From G958295645 sp965242735 (GTDB lineage: Bacteria > Gemmatimonadota > Gemmatimonadetes > Longimicrobiales > Gaopeijiaceae): a stretch of DNA of 64,000 bases. The stretch lies in the NCBI GenBank assembly GCA_965242735.1, contig OZ251497.1:1116001-1180000 (forward strand), in the 5' to 3' direction. The position numbers and the translations under genes are program-made. The notes below the pieces were generated by a model. That model was not told where the DNA came from. It made no database searches and saw only the letters and a list, made by a program, of their open reading frames with translations. This document shows, one piece after another, positions 33,073-40,406 of the stretch. Every line of letters starts with the position of its first letter. The first letter of the stretch is position 1.

Positions 33073-33948
33073 TCAACCGTCGCTTCTCAACGTCCGGTTC
33101 AGATAGGCCTTGAGCCGGCGCCACGCGTCGAGGGCGGGCGCGGTGCGCACCTCCGGGTTGCCGTCCACCCAGAGCCAGAAGCCGTGGTTGACGTCGTCGT
33201 AGACGTGGATGTCGTTCTCGACGCCCGCGGACCGAAGCGCGGCCTCGAAATCGGCCACCTGCTCCGGCGACGGGCCCTCGTCCAGTCCGGCGAACGTGCC
33301 ATAGACCTCGTGATCGAGGGCCGCCAGGGCTTCGGGATCGGTCACCAGCCGTCCGTAGAAGATGGCCGTGGCTTCGTGGTTGTCGCCGTCCAATCCGTAC
33401 GAGAGCGCGACGCCGCCGCCGAAGCACCATCCCATGACGCCCACGCGGCCGGTCACGTCCTGGCGGCGCCGGAGGTAGGCCAGCGCGGCGTCGAGGTTGG
33501 CCACCATGGCTTCCGCGTCGGCCTGCGCCTGTTGGACCAGCGCCATGTTCTCGTCCGGAGTTTCGCCGGTCTGGCCCTTGAAGAGATCGACGGCCAGGGT
33601 GACGTACCCCTCCGCCGCCAAGTCGTCCGCCAGCCGGCGCACCCGGTTCTTGAGGCCGTCCCATTCGTGCACGACGATCAGCGCGGGGAAGGGACCGTCG
33701 CCCTCCGGTTCGGCGACGTAGCCGAGCGTGAGCGTGTCTCCGGAGACGTAGCGGGCGCCGGTGCCCTGGAGGGCGTCGTCGTTCTCGCCGAGGACGGCCG
33801 GGGGCAGCTCGTCGTCCGCCGTGGGGCTGAAGGCGACCCTAGGCAATTCGGCGGGCGGCTGGGCGCTGGGCGGGCCGTCGCCGGACTGGGAGTCGCCGCA
33901 ACCCAGGGCGACGAGGAAGGCGAGGACGGCGGGGCGGGCTGGGCGCAT
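33073..33948 (-). CDS. Dienelactone hydrolase family lipoprotein
   Basis: A 291-residue alpha/beta hydrolase of the DLH family. The lipobox LVALGC shows it is exported and lipid-anchored. The fold begins GTGARYVSGDTLTLGYVAEP and contains PALIVVHEWDGL, the nucleophile Cys in GWCFGGG and the catalytic His in DVNHGFWLW. DLH proteins open lactone rings; a membrane-anchored extracytoplasmic form acts on unknown esters. ATG 33948 has GGAGG upstream. Its 5' flank is interrupted by the insertion sequence, which lies in the intergenic space ahead of it. Confidence 0.82.
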   Translation of the reverse strand: MRPARPAVLAFLVALGCGDSQSGDGPPSAQPPAELPRVAFSPTADDELPPAVLGENDDALQGTGARYVSGDTLTLGYVAEPEGDGPFPALIVVHEWDGLKNRVRRLADDLAAEGYVTLAVDLFKGQTGETPDENMALVQQAQADAEAMVANLDAALAYLRRRQDVTGRVGVMGWCFGGGVALSYGLDGDNHEATAIFYGRLVTDPEALAALDHEVYGTFAGLDEGPSPEQVADFEAALRSAGVENDIHVYDDVNHGFWLWVDGNPEVRTAPALDAWRRLKAYLNRTLRSDG

Positions 33949-34079
33949 GGCGTGCAGGACCTCCGTTGGCGATTGGCTGAGCGTTGTTCGATCCGCCGGC
34001 GCAGGGCTCGGTTGGAGCGGGCGGCGGGCGTCTTGCTGGTGCGAGGAAAGCTCGGCCCGCGCGTCGTCGCGTGTCAACG

Positions 34080-34096
34080 CCGGGACGCCGGCCGTT
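34080..34096 (+). repeat. Left 17-bp target duplication
   Basis: CCGGGACGCCGGCCGTT directly precedes the left IS terminus and recurs exactly at 35666-35682. Confidence 0.85.
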
Positions 34097-35665
34097 TGTC
34101 GCGCCAATTTAGAAATGTCCGCCCTTACCCAAGTAGAAATGTCCTCTTTCGGACGACGTTCGGCGGGAGTTCGAACGCGAACCGGGAGAGGAGCGAATGG
34201 AGTTGAGCCTGAAGGAGCGAGACCGCATGGCGGTGATGCGGCAGGTGAGCGAGGGCGTGCTGGCGTCGGCGACGGCGGCGGCGCGGCTGGGCGTGACGCG
34301 GCGGCACATGCGGCGTCTGATGCGGCGTTTCGAGCGCGAGGGCGACGGCGCGGCGGTGCACGGGCTGCGGGGCCGCCGGTCGAACCGGGCTCACGCGCCC
34401 GAGGTGCGCGAGCGGGTGCTGGCGCTGGCGGCGGAGCCGCGCTACGCGGACTTCGGGCCGACGCTGCTGGCCGAGCACGCGCGGGGCCAGCTCGGCGTGC
34501 GCGTGAGCGCGGAGACGGTGCGGGCCTGGCTGGCGCAGGCGGGGCGGTGGAGCCGCAAGCGCAAGCGGGCGAGGCACCGGAGCCGGCGTCCTCGGCGCGC
34601 GGCGCTGGGCGAGCTGGTGCAGTGGGACAGCTCGGTCCATGCGTGGCTCGAGGACCGGGGCCCGGGCGATCTCGTGCTCGTGGCGCTGCACGACGACGCG
34701 ACGGGCCGGATGCTGCACGGGCAGTTCGTCGCGCGCGACACGGGCGCGGCGAACCGTCGCGCGATCATCGCGTGCATGAAGCGCCACGGCCGCCCGCTGG
34801 CGGTCTACGCCGACCACGCCGCGCACTTCGGCCAGCGCGCGAGGGACGGCAAGCGCACGAGGTCGGTCATTGCGCGCGGCCTCGAGAAGCTGGGCGTCGA
34901 GCTGATCCTGGCGGGCTCTCCGCAGGCGAAGGGGCGGGTCGAGCGCACGTTCGGGACGGCGCAGGACCGGCTGGTCAAGGAGATGCGCGTGGCGGGGGTC
35001 GCGACGCTCGAGGCGGCGAACCGGTTCCTCGAAGAGCGGTGGATTCCGTTCTGGAACGCGCGCTTCGCGGTCGCGGCGGCCGAGCCGGGCGACGCGCATC
35101 GTCCGCTGCCGCCGGAGGTCGACCTCGAAGCGTTGTTCACCGAGACGGAGACGCGCACCGTCGCGCGCGACTACACGGTGCGCTGGAAGAACGAGTTCTG
35201 GCAGATTCCGGAAGCGGAGGCTCGGGCGGCGGGCGTGCGGCCCCGGCAGCGGGTCGTCGTCGAGCGGCGTCTGTCGGGCGAGCTGCGCTTCCGGCGCGGC
35301 GCGCGGTACTTCGCGGCCGAGCCGCTCGGCGCCGCGCGTCCTGCGCCTCCGGTCGCGCCTCCGGCTCCGCCTCGTCCGCGTCCGAAGCCTCCGAAGCCGG
35401 GACCGAACCATCCGTGGCGCAAGCAGATGCGCGACGAGGTCGAGCGGGCCAACGCCCGGCGCGAGCGGCGCTTGGCTCGGCTCGCCGCGTCCGACACGGC
35501 CGGCGACCCCGGCCATCCCGCCTCGTCCGGAGCCGCGCGGTGACCGGCCCCGCCCCGCAGGTCCTTCGGTCCCTCCGCGGAGGGACCGAAGGACCCCTTG
35601 ACCACACCCACGACCGGACATTTCTATCTTGGCCTACCCCCGGACATTTCTACTTTGGTACGACA
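34097..35665 (+). mobile_element. Complete insertion sequence, ISDol1/IS1202-like (ISNCY type), 1,569 bp
   Basis: It starts TGTCGCGCCAATTTAGAAAT and ends with the inverted counterpart ...TTTGGTACGACA. The outer 25 bases of the two ends match at 21 positions. Each end carries two copies of a TAGAAATGTCC-type motif about 22-25 bases apart, likely transposase sites. A single transposase gene fills the element. A perfect 17-bp target duplication flanks it (34080-34096 and 35666-35682), so insertion is recent and the ends are precise. Long target duplications are characteristic of the IS1202/ISTde1-type elements formerly in ISNCY. It lies between the DLH gene and the choice-of-anchor-B gene and disrupts neither. 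Confidence 0.85.
34197..35543 (+). CDS. DDE transposase of the insertion sequence
   Basis: A 448-residue transposase. The N-terminal helix-turn-helix (ASATAAARLGVTRRHMRRLM) is followed by a second HTH region (AHAPEVRERVLALA ... FGPTLLAE), a very basic linker (WSRKRKRARHRSRRPRR) and an RNase-H-type catalytic core with LGELVQWDSS (Asp144), VYADHAAHF (Asp206) and KGRVERTFG (Glu249). The C-terminus is Pro/Arg-rich. The spacing and the VQWD and GRVERTFGT motifs match ISDol1-like ISNCY transposases. ATG 34197 has GAGAGGAG upstream. Confidence 0.88.
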   Translation: MELSLKERDRMAVMRQVSEGVLASATAAARLGVTRRHMRRLMRRFEREGDGAAVHGLRGRRSNRAHAPEVRERVLALAAEPRYADFGPTLLAEHARGQLGVRVSAETVRAWLAQAGRWSRKRKRARHRSRRPRRAALGELVQWDSSVHAWLEDRGPGDLVLVALHDDATGRMLHGQFVARDTGAANRRAIIACMKRHGRPLAVYADHAAHFGQRARDGKRTRSVIARGLEKLGVELILAGSPQAKGRVERTFGTAQDRLVKEMRVAGVATLEAANRFLEERWIPFWNARFAVAAAEPGDAHRPLPPEVDLEALFTETETRTVARDYTVRWKNEFWQIPEAEARAAGVRPRQRVVVERRLSGELRFRRGARYFAAEPLGAARPAPPVAPPAPPRPRPKPPKPGPNHPWRKQMRDEVERANARRERRLARLAASDTAGDPGHPASSGAAR

Positions 35666-35682
35666 CCGGGACGCCGGCCGTT
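35666..35682 (+). repeat. Right 17-bp target duplication
   Basis: CCGGGACGCCGGCCGTT, identical to 34080-34096, follows the right IS terminus. The 271 bases from here to the next start hold no gene; they are the displaced upstream region of the choice-of-anchor-B gene. Confidence 0.85.
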
Positions 35683-35953
35683 GCGGCGCGGCGTTCGGAG
35701 GTCCGTGCGCAGGCCGCCGGTCCGTTCGGCGTTCTGCCGCGCTCCAGACGGCGTCCAGAGCGCCGGCCCGGCGGGCTTCTGCCCCCGGCCCGTGAAGCCG
35801 GGTTCGCGGGCGGACCAGCGAAGATCTCCGGCGCCTCGCTTGACATGGCCTGCCACGGAAGGCAACACTTGCCGCGAGAAGATGCACGGCGACGGCTCGG
35901 CGCATGGACTTGCCGGGGCGGCGGCCAACGACCCGGGACAAGGACGGAGAGCG

Positions 35954-38455
35954 ATGATCGGCAAGACCACCACGAAGCAGACGAGAGCAAGGCGGCGCGC
36001 GGGCTGGACGGCCGTGCTGGCGGGGACGGCGCTGGCGTCGGCGATGTCGCCTTCGGCGGGCGACGCGCAGCAGTACGGCGGGGCGCTCGCCGTCAGCGGG
36101 GGGCACGTCTTCGTGGGAGAGGCGAGCGGCACGTTGCCCGGCATCGTATACGTCTACGCGGTCAAGGACGGGCGGTGGACGGAGGCCGCGCGGCTCATGG
36201 CGTCGCCCGAGGTCGCGCCGCCGGACGGGTTCGGGCGGGCGTTGGCGTCGGACGACGGAATGGTCGTCGTGGGCGCGCCGAATTTGGGGCGCGGGACGGA
36301 CGAAGGTTCGCCGGCCGAGGACGGCGAGCATGGCGCGGCGATGATCTTCGAGATGCGCGACGGCGCGTGGAGCGAAACGGGCCGCCTGACGTTGGCGGAA
36401 GCGCGGCCGGAATGGGAATTCGGCACGGCGGTGGCGGTGGCCGGCGGTCTGGCGCTGGTCTCGGCGCCGGGCGAGAACGAGGGCGCAGGGGCCGTCTACG
36501 CGTTCGTGCGGGGAGGCGGCGGGCAGTGGAGCTTGGGCGGCCGCCTGGAGCGTCCGGCCGCAGGCGAACCGCGCGAAGGCGCCGGCGAAGAGGGACGCCC
36601 GTCTCCGGCCGGCGACGAAGGCTCGGACGACGCGGACGAAGCCGTCGGCGAGCTGGGGTTCGGGACGGTCGTGGCGCTGCACGGCTCGACGGCGCTGGTC
36701 GCGACGCGGGGCGGAAGGGGTTCGGACGCCTCGGTGTACGCGTTCTCGGTGGATCCCGGCGCCGGCGAGATGGCCTTCGAAGCGCGACTCGAGGCGCCGG
36801 GCCGGCTGCTCGGGGAGGCGTCCCGCTTTGGCGCGGCGCTGGCGACCGACGGGCGCCGGGCTCTCGTGGGCGCGCCGGGCGCGGGCATGGCGCTGGAGTA
36901 CCGTCGCGACGCGGAAGCCGGAACGTGGGGGCCGGGGTTGCGGGTCATGGAGATGGCGCTCCCGGTCACGGGGTTCGGCGCCTCGATCGCGCTGGCGGAG
37001 TCGGAGGCCTGGATTGGCGCGCCGACCAGCCGCGGGGGCGTGGGAGCCGTCTTCCGGATGGCCAAGGACGACAGCGGCGAGTGGGTTTCGTTGCGCCGGG
37101 TCGCCGGCCCGTCTTCGTTGGAAGGGAGGACTTCGTTCGGAAGCCGTGTGGCCGTGGAGGGCGACGTTCGCGTGGTCGCGGCCGGCGGGGTCGACTTCCG
37201 CGCCGGCGGCGTCGTTGCGTCCGCGGGGACCGGAGCCGGGGAGCTTCTCGTCGGCGACCACCGGGGTCCGCCCGCCATTCTCGGGCTGGCCGAGGAGCTG
37301 CCTTGCGAGGAGAACCTCGTGGGGCATTTCCCGTGCAACAACGTCAGCGTGCTGTCCTTCCTGCCCATCAAGGACATGGGCGGGGCGCGGGGCGCGCGGC
37401 TCAACGACATCTGGGGATGGACCGATCCGGAGTCGGGCCGGGAGATTGCCATCGTGGGCCGCACCGACGGCACGGCGTTCGTCGACGTGACCGATCCGTA
37501 CAATCCCGCCATGCTCGGCAATCTGCCGAAGACGCCCGGGTCGCGCTCCAGCGTGTGGCGCGACATGAAGGTGTACCGGGATCACGCTTACGTGGTCGCC
37601 GACGGCGCGGGCGCGCACGGCGTCCAAGTCTTCGACCTTCGGCGGCTGCGCGAGGAAGCCGGCCCGGACGCGGTGTTCGAGCCCGACTTCACCTACGACG
37701 GCATCCACAGCGCCCACAACATCGTGGTCAACGAGCAGACGGGATTCGGCTACGTCGTGGGGAGCAGCGGAGGCGGGACCACGTGCGGCGGCGGCCTGCA
37801 CATGCTCGCGTTGGAGGATCCGGCGCGCCCGGAGTTTGCGGGGTGCTTCTTCGACGAGACGACCGGACGGCGGCGCACCGGCTACTCGCACGACGCGCAG
37901 TGCGTCGTCTACCACGGCCCCGACGAGGAGCACCGGGGCAAGGAGATCTGCATCGGCTCCAACGAGACGGCGCTCAGCGTCGCCGACGTGACGGACAAGA
38001 GCGCGCCGAAGGCGATTTCCATGATGGCCTACCCCAACGTGGCCTACGCGCACCAAGGCTGGCTGACGGACGACCACCAGTTTTTCTACATGAACGACGA
38101 GGGCGACGAGCCGCAGGGCTTGGTGGAGGGCACGCGCACGCTGGTGTGGGACTTGGTGGACCTCGACGAGCCCGTGCTGGCCGCCGAGTACGTGGCCGAC
38201 ACGCCCGACACGGACCACAACTTGTACATCCTGGGCGACCTGATGTACCAGTCGAACTACGGGGCTGGACTGCGGATTCTGGACATCTCCGACCGCACCG
38301 ATCCGGTCGAGATCGCGTACTTCGACAACAGTCCGTACGGCGGCGCGTCGTGGAGCAACTACCCCTACTTCCCGAGCGGCGTGGTCGTGATGACCAGCAC
38401 GGGCGACGGTTTGTTCGTCGTGCGCAACACGGCCAGGAGGAACCTGATTCCTTGA
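35954..38455 (+). CDS. Choice-of-anchor-B family secreted protein with FG-GAP-like repeats
   Basis: An 833-residue exported protein (signal segment AGWTAVLAGTALASAMSPSA). The first ~440 residues are FG-GAP/PQQ-like repeats (FGRALASDDGMVVVGAPN, FGTAVAVAGGLALVSAP, FGAALATDGRRALVGAPGAG). From about residue 445 the protein matches the choice-of-anchor-B family: PCEENLVGHFPCNNVSVLSF, DIWGWTDPESGREIAIVGRT, SHDAQCVVYHGPD and a series of LVIVD-like blades. Such proteins are surface-exposed in Bacteroidota, Gemmatimonadota and marine groups. No anchor motif is obvious at the C-terminus (ARRNLIP). ATG 35954 has GGAGAG upstream. Confidence 0.82.
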   Translation: MIGKTTTKQTRARRRAGWTAVLAGTALASAMSPSAGDAQQYGGALAVSGGHVFVGEASGTLPGIVYVYAVKDGRWTEAARLMASPEVAPPDGFGRALASDDGMVVVGAPNLGRGTDEGSPAEDGEHGAAMIFEMRDGAWSETGRLTLAEARPEWEFGTAVAVAGGLALVSAPGENEGAGAVYAFVRGGGGQWSLGGRLERPAAGEPREGAGEEGRPSPAGDEGSDDADEAVGELGFGTVVALHGSTALVATRGGRGSDASVYAFSVDPGAGEMAFEARLEAPGRLLGEASRFGAALATDGRRALVGAPGAGMALEYRRDAEAGTWGPGLRVMEMALPVTGFGASIALAESEAWIGAPTSRGGVGAVFRMAKDDSGEWVSLRRVAGPSSLEGRTSFGSRVAVEGDVRVVAAGGVDFRAGGVVASAGTGAGELLVGDHRGPPAILGLAEELPCEENLVGHFPCNNVSVLSFLPIKDMGGARGARLNDIWGWTDPESGREIAIVGRTDGTAFVDVTDPYNPAMLGNLPKTPGSRSSVWRDMKVYRDHAYVVADGAGAHGVQVFDLRRLREEAGPDAVFEPDFTYDGIHSAHNIVVNEQTGFGYVVGSSGGGTTCGGGLHMLALEDPARPEFAGCFFDETTGRRRTGYSHDAQCVVYHGPDEEHRGKEICIGSNETALSVADVTDKSAPKAISMMAYPNVAYAHQGWLTDDHQFFYMNDEGDEPQGLVEGTRTLVWDLVDLDEPVLAAEYVADTPDTDHNLYILGDLMYQSNYGAGLRILDISDRTDPVEIAYFDNSPYGGASWSNYPYFPSGVVVMTSTGDGLFVVRNTARRNLIP

Positions 38456-38548
38456 CGGCCTCGCGCCTGCGCGAAGCGGCCGGCCTGGGCGCGCGGGCGT
38501 GGACCGAGGCGGCGGGCTCGCCGGCGACCGCCGTGGCGGCGTGACCCG

Positions 38549-40312
38549 ATGAGCGCGGACGCGTGGATCACGCTGGGGGTCGTGACCGTCGCGGTCGCGG
38601 TGCTGGTGCGCGACTTGGTGCCGCCCGCGGCGACGTTCCTGGCCGCCGTCGTGGTGCTGCTGGTCGCGGATGTCGTCACGCCCCAGCAGGCGTTTTCGGG
38701 CTTCTCGAACCCGGCGCCGGTGACGGTGGCGGCCCTGTACGTGCTGGCCCGGGCCGTCGAGCGGAGCGGCGCGCTTCAGCCGCTGGTGCACGCCACGCTG
38801 GGGAGCGGCGGGAGCCTGCGGTGGGCCTTGGCGCGGCTGACGGCTCCCGTGGCGGCGGCCTCCGCGTTCTTCAACAACACGCCCATCATCGCGATGCTGA
38901 CGCCCCAGATCGAGGAGTGGGCGGAGAAGCGAGGGAGTTCGGCGTCCCGGTTCCTCATGCCCGTGTCGTTCGCGGCGATCCTGGGCGGCATGACGACGCT
39001 GATCGGCACGTCCACCAACCTCGTCGTGTCCGGGTTGCTCGAGGCCGAGGGACACGAGCCCTTCACCATGTTCGAGCTGACCCCGATCGCCCTGCCCGTG
39101 GCGGCCGCGGGGCTGCTCCTGACCATCGCGCTGTCGCCCAAACTGCTGCCGGACCGGCGTTCTCCGCGGATGGACGTGCGGGAAGGCACGCGCAACTTCA
39201 CGGTGCGGATGCGGGTGGTCGAGGGCGGCAAGCTGGACGGCAAGACGGTGGAGGAGGGCGGATTCGCCGAACCGGGCGTGCCGTCCGTGGTCGAAGTCGA
39301 GCGCGACGGGGAGTGGCTGGCCGCGGTGTCTTCGGCGACCATGCTTCGCGGCGAGGACTTGGTGACGTTCGCCGGGCGGCGCATGGAGGACGTGCTGCAG
39401 CTGCACGAACGTCCGGGGCTCGTGTCGGCCCAGGAGGCGCATTTTCCGAAGGAGTCGGGGAGCCCGGACCACGAATTCTTCGAGGCGGTGGTCGCGCAGG
39501 GGTCGCCGCTCGTGGGCCGGACGCTCGCGGACACGCGGTTCTCGTCCTACTACCAGGCGGTCGTCCTGGCGATTCACCGCGCCGGCGAGATGGTGCGCGG
39601 CAGGCTGGCGTACACGCCGCTGAGGCCGGGCGACACGCTGCTGATGATCGCCGACTCCGGATTCGGGGACCGGTGGCGCGACCGGGCGGACTTCGTGCTG
39701 GCGGCCCGCATGGACGCGCCGTCGCCGCGGGCGAGCCGACGGGCCGGGCTCGTGCTGGCGGTCGCGGGCGCGATCGTCGTGGGGGCGGGGCTGGGCGTCC
39801 TGCCGATCCTGCACCTGTCGCTGATCGGGGCGCTGGCCGTGGTGGGCATGGGCGTGCTGCGTCCCGGCGAAGCCAAGGACGCGATCGACTTCGACGTGAT
39901 CGTGGTGATCGGCGCGGCGTTCGGGCTCGCCGCCGCGGTCGAGGGCTCCGGGCTCGGGCAAGCCGTGGCCGACGTCGTGGCGGGCACGCTCGGCGGCTTC
40001 GGTCCGCAGGGCGCGCTGGCGGGCATCGTGCTGGCGACGGTGGCGCTGAGCTCCGTGATCACGAACAACGCCGCGGCCGCCTTGGTCTTGCCGATTGCGC
40101 TCTCGACGGCCACGGACTTCGGCATCGACCCGCGCACCGCCGCGGTGGCCGTCGCGCTCTCGGCCTCCGCGTCCTTCATGACGCCCGTCAGCTACCAGAC
40201 CAACCTGATGGTCTACGGCCCCGGCGGATACCGCTTCGGCGACTATCTGCGCTTGGGGACGCCGCTGGTCCTGGCGGTGCTGGCGGTGATCCTCGCGACG
40301 ATGCCGTCCTGA
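38549..40312 (+). CDS. SLC13/DASS-type permease with two TrkA-C domains
   Basis: A 587-residue inner-membrane transporter. The transmembrane part has the two helix-hairpin signatures of the divalent-anion:Na+ symporter family, LIGTSTNLVVSG and VITNNAAAALVL. Two cytoplasmic TrkA-C-type domains are inserted in the middle (about residues 210-400: VRMRVVEGGKLDGKTVEEGG and EAVVAQGSPLVGRTLADTRF). This layout is common in bacterial SLC13 proteins that move sulfate, dicarboxylates or phosphate; the substrate is not decidable. ATG 38549 follows the preceding gene by 93 bases. Confidence 0.88.
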   Translation: MSADAWITLGVVTVAVAVLVRDLVPPAATFLAAVVVLLVADVVTPQQAFSGFSNPAPVTVAALYVLARAVERSGALQPLVHATLGSGGSLRWALARLTAPVAAASAFFNNTPIIAMLTPQIEEWAEKRGSSASRFLMPVSFAAILGGMTTLIGTSTNLVVSGLLEAEGHEPFTMFELTPIALPVAAAGLLLTIALSPKLLPDRRSPRMDVREGTRNFTVRMRVVEGGKLDGKTVEEGGFAEPGVPSVVEVERDGEWLAAVSSATMLRGEDLVTFAGRRMEDVLQLHERPGLVSAQEAHFPKESGSPDHEFFEAVVAQGSPLVGRTLADTRFSSYYQAVVLAIHRAGEMVRGRLAYTPLRPGDTLLMIADSGFGDRWRDRADFVLAARMDAPSPRASRRAGLVLAVAGAIVVGAGLGVLPILHLSLIGALAVVGMGVLRPGEAKDAIDFDVIVVIGAAFGLAAAVEGSGLGQAVADVVAGTLGGFGPQGALAGIVLATVALSSVITNNAAAALVLPIALSTATDFGIDPRTAAVAVALSASASFMTPVSYQTNLMVYGPGGYRFGDYLRLGTPLVLAVLAVILATMPS

Positions 40313-40406
40313 GGGCGCGCGACCCGGCGCAACTGCCCTGGCGCGACTTGCGCGCGCCGACCCGTTGGCGTCCTGCCGCCGGGCCGGCGCCGCGCCGCTT
40401 CGCCGC

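Noticed and set aside
34097..35665. Assignment of the insertion sequence to IS481
   Set aside because: TGT...ACA ends fit, but the transposase motifs (VQWD, GRVERTFGT) and the 17-bp duplication fit the ISDol1/IS1202-like group better.
33761..35953. A very long frame running from inside the DLH gene through the insertion sequence into the choice-of-anchor-B gene
   Set aside because: It crosses the IS in a non-transposase frame; the signal peptide and ribosome site fix the true start at 35954.
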